Positions 1-11,085 are shown, numbered from the stretch's first letter. The stretch: DNA of 64,000 nucleotides from Aselliscus stoliczkanus (GCA_033961575.1 CM066727.1:118160434-118224433); one strand, 5' to 3'. Numbers and translations are program-made. Notes: generated by a model not told the origin, from the sequence alone.

Positions 1-371
1 TTTAAGCTAGAGTGGTAACAAGAAGTGACTTCTCCAGAACTCTCAGGGTGTTTTTAAAAATAGAAAATAGCACTTCTGCTTTTTCGATTCAGGACTCGTG
101 TTTCTTCTTGGTGTTGGGTTTTTCAGGGATTGTTTTTTTTTTGTTTTTTTTTTGTGGGGGGAGGAAAGTTGTATGTGTGAGTCTTTAAAATAGAATTTTT
201 GTTTCAGGTGGTGTGATCTGACATGGAGATATCACGGCTGTGTGACCACGCACCCAACCAGCCTATTCTCAAGACACCAAGTTCAGGTTGTGGTTTGGAA
301 AGAAAATAATGGGCACAGGTTTTATTTTCTCTACTTAATGACTTTCAAAATATAAACAAATTTACTAATAC

Positions 372-496
372 CTGTCCTTCACTGAAAAGTTCTTCTGCTT
401 TTCAAGGGTGTGGATGACAGTAACAAGGAAACTTTTATTACAAATTAGGGCATCCAAAGCTGTGAGACTCTCATTCTTGTCACTGGCATCTCTGTT
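372..496 (-). CDS. PLXNC1: PLXNC1 exon w15: GAP domain, last exon in window
   Basis: 125 nt. The acceptor is a run of eight T followed by CCAG; the donor is GGACAG|GTATTA. It reads 41 codons, NRDASDKNESLTALDALICN then KSFLVTVIHTLEKQKNFSVK D, plus AG of an arginine. The NES-LxALxxLICNKxFLVTxIHTLE pattern is a helix-rich, highly conserved part of the plexin GAP domain. The next exon is not in the 371 bases that remain, so the gene continues past position 1. An AT pentanucleotide repeat lies just upstream of the acceptor. Confidence 0.96.
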
Positions 497-508
497 CTGG
501 AAAAAAAA

Positions 509-607
509 TGTGCAGAATATAATATGATATGATACAATATAAAATAGATATGATATAATATATAATATAATATAATATAATATAATATAATATAATATAA
601 TATAAAA
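509..607. repeat. (TATAA)n microsatellite beside a 3' splice site
   Basis: An AT-only pentanucleotide tract. Nine perfect tataa units occupy 561-605, and degenerate units extend to about 509. It lies 12 to 110 nt upstream of the acceptor AG of exon w15 (AG at 498-497), in the stretch where the branch point is expected. Such repeats are usually length-polymorphic. Confidence 0.9.
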
Positions 608-791
608 CTTAAAGTTAGAAAGTAGGTCCACAATGGGTTTTCCAAGACAATGAATTATTTAATATTGAATTCATGATCCCAAAAAACCCACAATAAAAAT
701 TCAAAGTCATAATGGAGATGATGATGACGATGATAATAACACTATGAAAGGCAGGCAGTCATGGACTAAAAATGAAAACTTATAGACTTAC

Positions 792-830
792 ATGCATATC
801 CTCAGTGAAGATGTGTGTGAAGCCACCTGA
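792..830 (-). CDS. PLXNC1: PLXNC1 exon w14: 39-nt micro-exon
   Basis: A 39-nt exon of 13 whole codons, SGGFTHIFTEDMH. The acceptor is TTCCTCTCAG and the donor is ATGCAT|GTAAGT. Both splice sites are strong, which is usual for micro-exons. It is phase 0-0, so it could be skipped without breaking the frame, removing 13 residues from the N-terminal part of the GAP domain. I recognise the segment as part of the constitutive plexin C1 sequence, so skipping is only a possibility. It sits 295 nt upstream, in transcription order, of w15. Confidence 0.94.
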
Positions 831-1282
831 CTGAGAGGAAGGAGACACTTTTATTATTCATAACATCCAAAGGAAATGAATAGTGTTTTTTGTTATAATA
901 CCCAAGTCCGTTTTAATAAAGTAGAGACACTATTTGCTAATCTGAAGAGCCCCTGGGCTTATGCTCACTGCATATCCTCTAATACATAATAAATAATTAT
1001 TCAGCTCTCAAGAAACACCAGTGAATTCTGAAAGTCTCTAAGAAGAATAATTATCCGTGCATCAGTCCGATTTTTGGTAGATGAAGGCATCTCATGCTTT
1101 AAAAGCACTGACTCACAGTTAACGAAGTGGTGGTTAAAGAAGATTATGCAAATGTGCAGACCACTCCTCAAGCCCTTTACCTTCTAAGCATAGAAACAGA
1201 ATCGCATTGTCCACTTCTACAAGCCTTAGCAGAGTGGTGTCTACTGTCTCAATGCACAGTGCTATTCCAGAGGGCATAGACT

Positions 1283-1500
1283 GGGGCGATTAAAAGCTAG
1301 AATCCGGAGCCATACCACTTGGGTTCCAGTCCTGGTTTCATCACATTCTGGTCACACCACTTGTGGCAAGTTATTTAACCTCTGGGTGCCTAACTTTCCT
1401 CACCTGCAAAATGGGGACAATAACGACTCCCACCGCATGGGCTTGGTGTGAACATAAAATGAATGAGTGCACAGTAAGTTCTCAATGTCAGCTGTTAGGG
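1283..1500 (+). repeat. MIR SINE
   Basis: An ancient mammalian tRNA-derived MIR. The order is typical: 'gggttccagtcctgg', the conserved core 'caagttatttaacctctggg', 'cctcacctgcaaaatgggga', and a tail 'agtgcacagtaagttctcaa'. Non-coding. Confidence 0.8.
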
Positions 1501-4134
1501 TTGTTTTTATCACTACTTTGTGGGCAGACGGAACCACATTGCTGTTGTCCTGCTGGTTTCTACAAATCCTTCTATGTGCCATGCTACCCTAGATGTAAAC
1601 TTGTAAATCTGAGTTTTCCTTTCTAATGTATCATAAATCTTATTGGAATTAAAGGACTAAATTTTTAAAAAGCATGCTGAGTAACACTTTAAATGAGTCA
1701 ATAGAATGAAAAATAAACTCGAACATTCAGGTTTATTTTTCCCTTTTTGGTTAGGGAGGCGATAATTGAAACTTTAGGTTATTTGTATATCTTATTAAAG
1801 TAAATTTCTTCTGCAGAGAATTTTTGCTTTATAGTTTTAAACTTGTTAGCCTAAGCAAGAAGACCTCATGCACACCCCTAGTAATAAGCAGAAAAATCAG
1901 ACTCTGACTTCACATTTTCTATTTCCTAATATTTTTCTGGTGAACCAACTTTCAGTAGATAGGCAGTTTAAACAGAATGACTCTTGACCTTAAATTGGGA
2001 AATGTCACCCTGGCTTCTCTAAGGCTCCTTCTTTCTTTCATTGAAATTTCCCTTTTCTACTCCTAGAAGATGCTCTGCTTCCCTTATTTCTTCTATCTTC
2101 AGCAAAACGAAGAGATCAATGTAAGGAAAAGCAAGGCTTTAAAAGCCAAAACCAGTCGGCAAGGCAAAGAACCTGGAAGTGCTCCCATCATAGCCTCTGC
2201 AACCCTACAATTTCCTCTGGGTTTTGCCTATTGCTTTCTGGTCAGTACTAAGCACCCCAAAGGCACTCTACCACCCAACCTCCAAGCCTAGAGGTGAGGG
2301 CTCCTGAACCCTCAGGAAAGCACCTGACAGAAGACTTTCTGCAGCCTCCCCTGCATTTCAACTGGCATCATATCCTTCCTTAATTATAAATTCAATGTTA
2401 ACTTAGGTCTTCTCGATCGGGTTCTGATAAATTTACCCTGGTTTTTCCTGGCTCTTCTGCTTTAATGGCTCCTTCCGACTTCTGTGTTTATAACTTTCTC
2501 AGTTGCCTTTCAAAATGACACCCAACCCTGAATTAAATCAGTTTGGCTTCTTGCGACTTTCTCTCTTCTCCTAAGATAATACAGCAGTTGTTCCTGGGAT
2601 TTTTTTTAAAAACCCTCTGCAACAGTGTTCCTTTGCATTCATCATTCTATCTTGCCTTGATTACCAAATTTAGAAGATAGGAAAATTTCTTTTTCAGGCC
2701 ACAGATTACTCTCTTCAGCACTCAAGGGCAACCATTAACTGTAAAAGCCCACGCAGTACTCATGTTGATGCTAGAAATCTCTGTTATTTTATTGCTATTA
2801 AATTCTTAATGGGAGTCTCAGCTAGCGGGAAATAGGACTCGCGATGCCACCGTTACTGAGGCCCTGTGTCGTCATCCTGACTCAGGGACTTGAGTTCCCT
2901 CCCTACGCCGTGCGCTGCTGTAGAAACAGATGAGGTGGCACATGGCAAGTCTTGGTGCCTGGTACTCTTGGAGGGTATGTTAAAAAAAATACTTTATAAA
3001 ATGCAAAAAGCTATTGATAGCCTTCTTGATTTACAACACTAAGGCATGGACAAAAAAATATGGTAGTTGTTTTATGGTGGTATCCCACCTCCAGACAACA
3101 CATCACATATCATGGTGCCCACTTCTAGAATCAGAGAGAAACTAGGAATTGCTTACTGCATGGGCCTGAATTTCTGAACTCTAGGCTTCTGGCCAAACAT
3201 AGCTGAGAAGCTTCTAGAAGGTGATACAACTCTCTTTTGGCTGGAGAGATTTCGGGCTTTCCTTAGAAGTCTAGATTTAAACTTGATAATTGGTATCAAT
3301 GTGTTCCAGAGGTTGGGCTCTCTGTAGTCACCAGTTCTGGACAAAAAAAGTAATATGGCGGAGCTGGGGTATCGGAACGTGGAGGAGATGATAAGAGAAT
3401 GAGCGTACCTCGCCAAAACTTGGGAGGGTAAATGAAGAAGGCTGAGTGAGTGGGTGAGAAAATGGAGGTGTTAGAACAGAAGTGAGACTGAAAACCCAAA
3501 GGGTTAAGTAGGCTATTCCTTGGAGACCTAGAATAAATCCATCATTTCGTGCAGCTATTTCTACTAAATGAAGATGATACGAACTGATTAGCTAAAGAAA
3601 AACTACTGAAGAGAACCATTAAAAACTCTACGTTGCTAAAAATAGCTGTTACCAACTCAAATTCTACACATGTCTACTTTCCTCCCTCTTGGCCAGTAGT
3701 ACATTCCATTTCCAATTGAGAAGTAATAGTGAATAATCTAGTAGCTGCAATGTAAGTCATGCAGATAAACACAACAAATTGGCCAGCCCACAATTTATTG
3801 ATTTTTAAATAAACTAGCTTGCTTCCCAGCTACAAATTTAGTTCTAAACTGGTCGTGAAATAAAGCAAAAATCATCACTCTGAACTTCTGTCCCTCCTAG
3901 GCTTTTGTTACTGGACAAAGAGTAATTGTCAGTGACCCATCACTGCTTTACACCCTAATCAATCCAATTAATAATTATCCTCCTCCCTGCTCTGCCCCAA
4001 CTTAAGCCATTATTTTGTACCAAGCACATTATCTACAGCTGCCTTAGAAGCAAACACCCATTTTAACAACAGCAACAAGCACCTTCATTACTATTCAAGA
4101 CTCAACCTTAGGAATATGATCAATGCTCTTTTAC
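1501..4134. other. Intron between w13 and w14, no clear feature
   Basis: Mixed unique intronic sequence. I see no exon, no recent mobile element and no RNA gene. There are several short poly-T and poly-A runs and scattered 60-90 codon open frames with no recognisable protein content. Confidence 0.6.
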
Positions 4135-4238
4135 CTCGGGGAAGAAAGTTCTCAGAGCAAAATGTTTGTAGTCTAGGAAGGGAACAGTTCCAAAACTATC
4201 AACCACATCCAATCTATCCATCTGCAGCTCAGCAAAGC
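4135..4238 (-). CDS. PLXNC1: PLXNC1 exon w13: start of cytoplasmic GAP region
   Basis: 104 nt. The acceptor is CTGTTTTGCAG and the donor is CCCGAG|GTAAAA. It completes a glycine and reads 34 codons, FAELQMDRLDVVDSFGTVPF then LDYKHFALRTFFPE. This segment (F-A-E-L-Q, then the PFLDYKHFALRTFFP core) is strongly conserved in all plexins at the N-terminal edge of the RasGAP-like domain, which acts on Rap GTPases. Phase 0 at its end joins the 39-nt exon w14. Confidence 0.97.
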
Positions 4239-4553
4239 CTGCAAAACAGAATCCAGCAGAGCAAGATTTTAACTCAACAAACAATGGATAAGATCTTCTG
4301 CTGTTTTGTCTAACACCGAGTATGACCTTGGTTTTCATTAAAGAAGAAACAATAGATAATTACTTGGTTGGCTGCAGAGAAGTGCTGAAATAAAATACAA
4401 AGTCAGGCCCAGACCCCGCTGTTCAGTTGTCTTCTATTATACAAACACTTCTCATTACTGTGGCCGTGTCCATGTAAGGATTTAAAAAAAAAAAAAAACA
4501 ACCCACAAAAAAAAAAAAGGCCTGTTTTTTGACAGTAAAATTTTGGAGCCTAC

Positions 4554-4655
4554 CGTCACGTATCTCTTTCCGGAGCTCGCTTTCCAGGAGCTCCAGCTGT
4601 TGGCTCTGTTTACGACTTAGCTCCTTCGATTTGTGCCTGGTCACCCCCACGGCCA
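4554..4655 (-). CDS. PLXNC1: PLXNC1 exon w12: juxtamembrane coiled coil
   Basis: 102 nt. The acceptor is CTCTGTCTTGTCAG and the donor is GACG|GTAGGC. It begins with two bases completing a valine and reads VAVGVTRHKSKELSRKQSQQ then LELLESELRKEIRD, ending with one base of a glycine. Right after the membrane it has a basic stop-transfer patch (TRHKSK) and then a heptad-like run (L-LE-E-R-E-I). In plexins this juxtamembrane coiled coil helps control dimerisation and GAP activity (family knowledge). The donor is weaker than most here (G at +4), and the intron to w13 is only 315 nt. Confidence 0.96.
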
Positions 4656-5204
4656 CTGACAAGACAGAGATCTAGCATCAGTATGACATGTTAACTTAAA
4701 AAACAAAAAGAAAACTGAAAATCAACCTTTGCAGTTCTTTTAGAGAGAGAGAATAGCACTTAGAGGTGGAATTTAGAAAAAAGAAAATTCTCTGTGAGGG
4801 GTCACTCTGAAGAGGAAGATGCTAAAATGCAACAGAAGAACAACAACAAACCCCAAAATACAAAAACCTCATTCATCTTAAAAGTAGAAACTAAATCAAA
4901 TAACCTTCACTTATAACCAAAGATCCCAGTCGGCCGAAAAGTAATGAAACAAGCCAAGTTTCCCCATAGCCACAGATCACTTATACTGTTCCACTTATTT
5001 CTTTTTTTTTTTTTTTAATGTTTCTATCCTGGAGAAATAAAGTTGAGCTACAAATGCAGAAAGAAGCTACAGATCCATGGTTAGCTGCATAAGCCAAACT
5101 TTTAGAGATCAAATGGGGTGACATGATGAGTGGTCCACAATGAAATCCCATATTTGGATATTGCTTCTTTCTCCACTTCATCTTGCTTCTAATTGTGCTG
5201 TAGA

Positions 5205-5395
5205 GGCAGTAAACCAAACAGGTTCGGTGCTAGGATTCATGTTCCCTCTCTGTCATTTACTAACTGTGTGACCTCAGGTACGTCCCTTAGCATCTCTGTG
5301 CCTGGCTGCCTGATTTGTCAAAGTGCCTACATCAGGTTGATATTGAGAGGATTACAGGAAGTAACTCACAGAAAGCACTTAGACACTTAGAACAT
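5205..5395 (+). repeat. MIR SINE
   Basis: The MIR core is readable ('catttactaactgtgtgacc', then 'gcatctctgtgcctggctgc'). The 3' part ends in 'gaaagcacttagacacttag'. Plus orientation, diverged. Confidence 0.75.
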
Positions 5396-5621
5396 TTTTT
5401 TTTTAAAGAATATTCAACAATTGTCAACTATCACCATTTTATTCTAGAAAGTATTTTTTTCTTTTAATAGAAATTTCATGATAAAAGGACGCTGCTACCA
5501 GTAGATGTAAATGAGGCTGGAGGAAACAAAATTAAATACAGTTCTTCCCTGGACCACTTTGTAAAGTGAACGCTTAATCATAATATGCATTGTACATCTT
5601 TCAGAAAGGGTGGGGCATGCA

Positions 5622-5712
5622 GTGATTCCCAAGTTTACTTGACCATGGAACCCCTTTTCCCAGGAGCATTACTTGGGACTACTGTTCTTCAGGCTGCAAT
5701 TTGGGCAACACT
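5622..5712. mobile_element. hAT-type MITE remnant
   Basis: About 90 bp bounded by imperfect inverted ends: 'cagtgattcccaa' on the left and 'tttgggcaacactgg' on the right. This resembles the CAGTGGTT terminal repeats of hAT-Charlie non-autonomous elements. The subfamily cannot be settled by eye. Confidence 0.55.
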
Positions 5713-6180
5713 GGCTCACTGCATGTAAAGGGAGCTAGTGGGCCATAACCACAAAGCAGTAAGTTTGTCACAGCTGAAATCTCCAGGGAAAGCCACATCG
5801 GGATGTTCTGTAGGTGGCAGGCCTAGGCCAGGTGTGTTGAGTGTTTTCACTGGTGATGTGACTGATGGACTGAGTTCACTAACTCCAGCTGCTGAGGACA
5901 CATGCCTCCCTGGAATTACGGGAAGAAGGGGATGACAATTTTAAAGGACTCAGCAGATTGCAATTAAGCCAAAGGCAACGTGTCAAATTGAGCCCACTTC
6001 ACCTTAAAGAGAATAAACAATCTCTATAAAAAAAGTGAAGGGACAGGAAGAAAGAGGTCACAGGTTTCCAGAAAGCCATAAAGTGGATGTGAATTTAGGG
6101 TGAGACTGTTACATCTACAGCAGCTTAGTGGCCCCAGATTCTCAAAATGGAGCCCAGCATTTAGAATTTACAAGTAACCT

Positions 6181-6600
6181 TTTTTTTTTTTAATTAAAGT
6201 TTACTGGGGTGACAACTATTAGCAAAGTTACATAGATTTCAAGTGTACAATTCTGCAATACATCACCTATATATTACACCACCCACAGTCAGTTCTCTTT
6301 CCATCACCATATATTTGACCCTGTTTACCCTCATCTACCATCCAGCACCCCCTTACCCTCTGGTAACCACTAACTATTGTCTGTGAGTATGAGTTTTGTT
6401 TCTTTATTTGTTCTTTTTGTTCTTTTGTTGTAAGTCAGAAAAAGTGGAGGACCATATGATTTCACTAATATATGGTATATAAAACTGAAAACAAGAAATC
6501 GTCTCTCTTGAAGCCTGCACCAGCCAGGACTTGATTAAAATATCAAGCCCAATTCTGGATTCCAGATATATAATGGGGGTAGACAACTTGGAGAGAGCAT
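6181..6600 (-). mobile_element. L1 3' end with an inverted 5' part
   Basis: From 6181 to about 6425 this is the complement of an L1 3' end: a poly-T run, then the complement of the 'gtgtacacctgaaa' type end and 'tggttaccagagggtaagg'. From about 6430 the next upstream L1 segment ('ccatatgatttcactaatat') appears in the opposite, plus orientation. That arrangement is what twin-primed 5' inversion of an L1 insertion produces. No coding capacity. Confidence 0.65.
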
Positions 6601-7286
6601 AAAAAAAATACTTGAAATGATCATCAACAGGGCAAAATAGGGTCTCTGCAAAATTAGTTCACTCCGTCAGACCAGCTAATCATACACATCAATCTTTCCC
6701 TCAGTGTATTGGGAACCGCCCAAGACAAAGGACCAGGCTCATCTTCCAAAGCTCCACAGACTGGCACACTTATTAGCCACATAACAGCTGCTCAGTAAAC
6801 ACAAGGTAAATGGAAGCAGAGATGCATGAGTGCATGTGTGAGACAGTGAGTGTCTGGAAGGAGACATTAGCAACTATTAACAGAAAACCTTAGGAAGGCA
6901 ATGCCTGTGTTCAATCAAGGAAGATGAAGTGCTACATTAGTGTGGAGAAGAATTCTTTTTTCTAAGAAGACAAAGGGAAACAGCATTAAAGTGACATGCA
7001 GCTCAGCTCTAGAGGTTACAAACTGAATGGCTCCGGGTACCAAGCATATAGATGTGTTATGTGACCTGGGTGGATCAATAGGGAGTGGTGGAGACTGCGG
7101 CAAAACCCCACCAAACCTGTGCCCTCTCGCAAGTGGTAGCTGCTCCTCAGCTCCAGCAAACTGATGCTACTGGAAAATGGGGGTCCAATGACCAGAGCTT
7201 TCAAGTTTTCAAGGGGTTTGTAAAAATGTGAATCACCTACTTTTAAAATATTGTCAACTATTTCAAAGTTTTAAAAAAATGCTGTG

Positions 7287-7439
7287 CTTCAGTGGCAGGG
7301 GAAGTGGGGGTGAGGATTGGGGGAGAGTGTTGTCACTTTGAGGGGTAAAAAGTATAACTATTGCACTGTGTTGCATACCTGGAACTAATTTAATTAATAA
7401 ATATATATAGATAGATAATAATAATGTAAAAAAAAAAAA
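7287..7439 (+). mobile_element. 5'-truncated L1 3' end with target-site duplication
   Basis: A short L1 3' UTR ('cactgtgttgcatacctgga') ending in poly(A). It is flanked by a duplicated 'aaaaaatgctgtg' (ending at 7286 and at 7446). Plus strand, antisense to the plexin gene, in the intron between w11 and w12. Confidence 0.7.
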
Positions 7440-7974
7440 TGCTGTGTGCGCCAAACGAAACACATCGGTGGGCCAGGCTCCGCCAGTGAGGTGACCACCA
7501 CGGTCGCTCTGCCTGGATGAGCCTTGGAACGTCTCACTAGATGGCACAGATCATACTTCTAAAATATGGTTCTGCCAGGGAAAGCAGGGCTGCGGTGGGG
7601 GTGAGGGGCAAGATGGCAGAAGGAGGTGGCAGGATAAGGTGATCAAGTCATGGGAGTCCAAAATCTCAGAAGAATTCTGAAGGAGTCAATGGGACATCTG
7701 TCATCACAATTCAAAGATTCGGGGAAGCAGTGGATTCGATTTCTCAGACACCGAGATACTGTCTTTGTAATCCAACCTTTTATTCATAAAGCATCCTAAA
7801 AATGTTTAGAAAGCCCTCAACATGTGCCTATTATTCCTGCCCGAAAGTTTTAATTTGGGTTTTCATTCATTAATACTTCAGTGAAGCAAAAAGCCCATGA
7901 AAGCTGGAAGTAGACCTGCCTGATGAGAGACCCCAGGGAATCTTTTCTCTGACAAAATTAAACGGGGCACTTAC

Positions 7975-8077
7975 CAAAAATGACAATCACGAGCAGGATG
8001 GGAAGGCCAATCAGGTAATACAAAGTGGAAACAACGGACTCCTGGTTGACGTCCCGCTCCAAGTTTCCCAGTTTGAC
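7975..8077 (-). CDS. PLXNC1: PLXNC1 exon w11: transmembrane helix
   Basis: 103 nt. The acceptor is TTTGTCCCATCAG and the donor is TTTTTG|GTAAGTG. It reads VKLGNLERDVNQESVVSTLY and then YLIGLPILLVIVIF, plus one base. The last 17-18 residues, continuing into VAVGV of w12, are the single membrane-spanning helix. The position, right after the last ectodomain module and before a basic KSK/RK stretch, gives an outside-to-inside topology. The pre-membrane part (ERDVNQESVVST) differs noticeably from the human sequence as I recall it, while the helix keeps its hydrophobicity. Confidence 0.94.
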
Positions 8078-8654
8078 CTGATGGGACAAAGAGTGTCATT
8101 AGTGTCGATGGAGTTGGGTACCATACCCATCTATACAATTTTCTCCCCCAAATGGTTTTCCCCAAGATACAAAAGGAGTTGGCAAGCTCAGTGGATGTTC
8201 AAATCCCATCTCTGGGACAGATTAGTTATGTGGCTTGGAGCCAACGAAGAACATTCACTACATCTTGGTTTCCAGGTATGTCAGTTGAGGTGTACTAGAC
8301 GTAGAGATTTTAAGCCTTGGTCCTCTTTGCCCTGCGAGTTTAAAGAAGTGGTAACCTGAAGGTGAGAAGCCCCTTACCCCTTGACTAAGGAAGCAACTCA
8401 AGTTTTATCTCTTCTACATCTTACACTTTCTTGGCAGGCCTATTTTGAATGAAGCATTCTGTGGCAAAAACCAGTTTGGCAATGCTGCCTGGATAGTCCC
8501 TGAGGGCCTTTTCCAATTTTAGTTTTTGGCTATAAAAATTTTGTAAAATGTGTAAAGGGAAAAACTCTATGAAGCCTTCTTTTTGCATCGACACACACAT
8601 GAGTATGAAGGCACATTTCCATCCTGGGAGCCACGGCCGCCCTAAGGGAGGCAT

Positions 8655-8865
8655 CTGAACAAAGTAGCCAGAGCACAAACTCTGGACCAGGGAGCCCAGG
8701 TCCCAAATCCCAGCTTTGCCACCTGCTCTCCTTACCAGCTGTGGGAGCTTGAGATAGTTACTCAACCACCCAGTCCTCCCTTTCCCTGTCTTTAAAGTGT
8801 TGATAGAGCCTCTGTAGAGCTGTCATGAAGACTAAACGTGTTGTATCATTTAAGTATATGGCTCA
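8655..8865 (+). repeat. MIR SINE
   Basis: Diverged MIR: 'ccagagcacaaactctggac', 'cccaaatcccagctttgcca', 'ctcaaccacccagtcctccc', with a 3' part near 8840. It abuts an L2 fragment. Confidence 0.7.
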
Positions 8866-8867
8866 TG

Positions 8868-9420
8868 ACACTGCTGCTCAACAATCTCTTTAGTGCCTTC
8901 CCAGAACTCAAAGCTAAGGCCTCCGGATGGCCATGGCTGACAAGGTCCTATAATCGGTCAGCTCTCCCACTCCCTCCAAATACTCCCCCTTGCTCCCTCC
9001 ACTCCAGCCCCACTAGCCTCCTTGCTGCTCCTCTCATGCAGCAGGCAGGCTCCCCACTCCATGAGCGCTGTGCTCCAGAGAGCCCCACGGCTCATTCCCG
9101 CAGTCTCCCTGAGGTCCTTACACCAATGGCATCTTTATAGGGAGACCATTTCCGCCCACTATTGTGAAACTGGCAGCACTGCTCCCAAGCTCCTATTCCC
9201 TGCCCTGCTTCATTGTTCTCCACAACAGTTACTGCCATCTACCACGATTTTAATTTATTTTCTTTGCTTTGTATCTCTTTAGGTAATTACCATAAATGTA
9301 GGTGTTTTTTGTCTGTTTTCTTCTCTGCTCTGTCCCCACCACAGTGGAGGCTCTCAGGAGCTATTTCAGGAACAATGAAGAACGCTAGCATTTGCTCTTC
9401 TCAGCTAACTGGACACACGG
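8868..9420 (+). repeat. L2 LINE 3' fragment
   Basis: A CT-rich plus-strand L2 relic. The order matches the L2 3' region ('gctgctcaacaatctcttta', 'gccttcccagaactcaaagc', then a long C/T-rich stretch). Open frames here are remnants without intact protein. Confidence 0.6.
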
Positions 9421-9439
9421 GGAGCAGTGGTGAGTTTAG

Positions 9440-9595
9440 TTGTTGTTATTGATTCGATAATAATTATTACCATCTTTACGATACAACAGATGGAGAAAGG
9501 GGGACTTGGTGAAGCTAAGTGACTTATCTAAGGCCACACAGCTATTAACTGATGCAGTTGGGACATAAACACATTTTTGTTTTGCTTTCTTGTCT
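9440..9595 (-). repeat. MIR SINE, reverse
   Basis: The complement of the MIR core is readable: 'agctaagtgacttatctaag', 'gccacacagctattaactga'. Confidence 0.65.
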
Positions 9596-10287
9596 GATGT
9601 TCCTATTTCTTGTCCTTTACCCAATTATTTACGACTATAGATCATAAAGCATTTTTTTTTTTTCGGTATAGACTAGTGGAGCCTCATATGACATGAACAC
9701 TATAAAGGGAGACTTCTAATATGTTTCCCTTCGCCCTGGCCTCACATCTTCATTGGGGGACATAAATATACCAGTGCTGGGACCCTCAAACATATCTGGG
9801 AAAAGATTCATCGCAGCGAATATGACTTCATGCTGCAGGAAGCAGCCCACCAGCCATAGATTATCCAGTGTCCATGAGACCCAAACGTTCCTCTGATGTG
9901 AAGAGGCCCTGTCTGGGGTTTCTACTAAGACATGTCACCTTGACATTTGGGAAAACAATGACAGCTCATTCGTCAAAGGGTTTAGAGATTCTTCTTGCAG
10001 ACACTACAGTCTCAACGTATGGCTAGAACAAAAGCTATCAAGACTCATTAGTATTATAGACGATGGTGTGTTCAACGTGCTGACATTCGAATAGACACAT
10101 GATGGATTCTGGCAGCTATCTGGAAGAATTGTGCTTGGGCCTGCAATACGGAATTTGTGTATCTTCTATTTAAAGTGAAGGTCTAAAACTCCAAGACAGA
10201 GTCCATGCTCATGCTGGCTTCTGGTTCAGCCAAGGAATTCCCCCCCCAAAAGGTAAAACTAACAGGGAGAACTGTCAGGTGACTTAC

Positions 10288-10473
10288 TCGAACTTTCTGG
10301 GAGGAGGTGGCAATGCTGTTTGCAGTTCTGATGCCTTTAATTTTGCAGAGGATGGTGGTGATATCTTGATTTCTGGTAATGTTTTCAAAGTTGCAATTTA
10401 ATTGCTTATTTTCCCCATGGAAGAGAGTAATTTCAATGTCTTTCTTGGAAATGTTGAAGTTATCATTTTCTTT
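10288..10473 (-). CDS. PLXNC1: PLXNC1 exon w10: last full ectodomain module
   Basis: 186 nt, 62 whole codons. The acceptor is TTCTTCACAG and the donor is GTTCGA|GTAAGT. It reads KENDNFNISKKDIEITLFHG, ENKQLNCNFENITRNQDITT, ILCKIKGIRT and ends KVR. The two cysteines (LNC, ILC) with FENIT-x-NQ form the final IPT-like beta sandwich, just outside the membrane. Sequons NIS and NIT are present. The exon is phase 0-0. Its frame would run on past the donor for about 35 codons, so intron retention would give a short unrelated tail. Confidence 0.96.
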
Positions 10474-10586
10474 CTGTGAAGAACAAAGCGAAGATGAAGA
10501 AATCAGGGCACACATGGCAACTCACAAACATAAGCACACCTTTCCAGTCGAGGGGGGCACAGCCCACAAGAAAAAGGGAGACATAC

Positions 10587-10790
10587 TAGAATTTTTACTT
10601 CCAATTCTGTATCCACCTCGGGGTCCACACGATACCCTGTAAATTTGGGGTCTTCCAGATACTGCAAGCTTCCACAATCCAAGTATGTCTCTTGAACTCG
10701 CAGTTTCACAGTGACATTCGTACGCACTTTTGAACTCTTTAAACTGGGGGCTAAGAAGCTGCAGTTAGTCGACACACAATATTCAGAGAC
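10587..10790 (-). CDS. PLXNC1: PLXNC1 exon w9: membrane-proximal IPT region
   Basis: 204 nt, 68 whole codons, the longest exon here. The acceptor is CTTCTCCCTCAG; the donor is ATTCTA|GTATGT. It reads VSEYCVSTNCSFLAPSLKSS through VKLRVQETYLDCGSLQYLED to DTELEVKIL. Two cysteine clusters and sequons TNCS and NVT mark it as extracellular. The last codon is CTA (Leu) where the family usually ends in CAG as I recall, so the donor has lost the -1 G and relies on GTATGT. It is separated from w10 by 113 nt, the shortest intron in the window, and is frame-symmetric. Confidence 0.95.
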
Positions 10791-10854
10791 CTGAGGGAGA
10801 AGAAAAGAGCATTTAATGACTTCATGAATGAATTCCAGCTCTGGGATTTAAGAA

Positions 10855-11085
10855 CTAAATGACCCAAGCAAATGAACTTCTTTGTGCTTGTTTTCTCACC
10901 TGTAAAAGGGGCTAACAATACTGCCTACCTCGCAGTGCTGAATTAACCCTACAGCAATGAAATGAGGGCTCACTAAATTATATGAGAGCTACATTAAATG
11001 AGATTATCCATGAAAAAAAAACAAACGCTTAGCTTCATGCCTAGCACACAGTAAGAGCTCAACAAATGCTATCAATTATTATTAT
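10855..11085 (+). repeat. MIR SINE
   Basis: 'gttttctcacctgtaaaagg', 'tgcctacctcgcagtgctga' and 'cctagcacacagtaagagct' match the MIR 3' half. An (ATT)n run at 11078-11097 follows and is the probable landing site of the next SINE. Confidence 0.75.

Noticed and set aside
365..645. Isoleucine/tyrosine-rich open frames on the minus strand
   Set aside because: Outside exon w15 they are translations of the (TATAA)n microsatellite.
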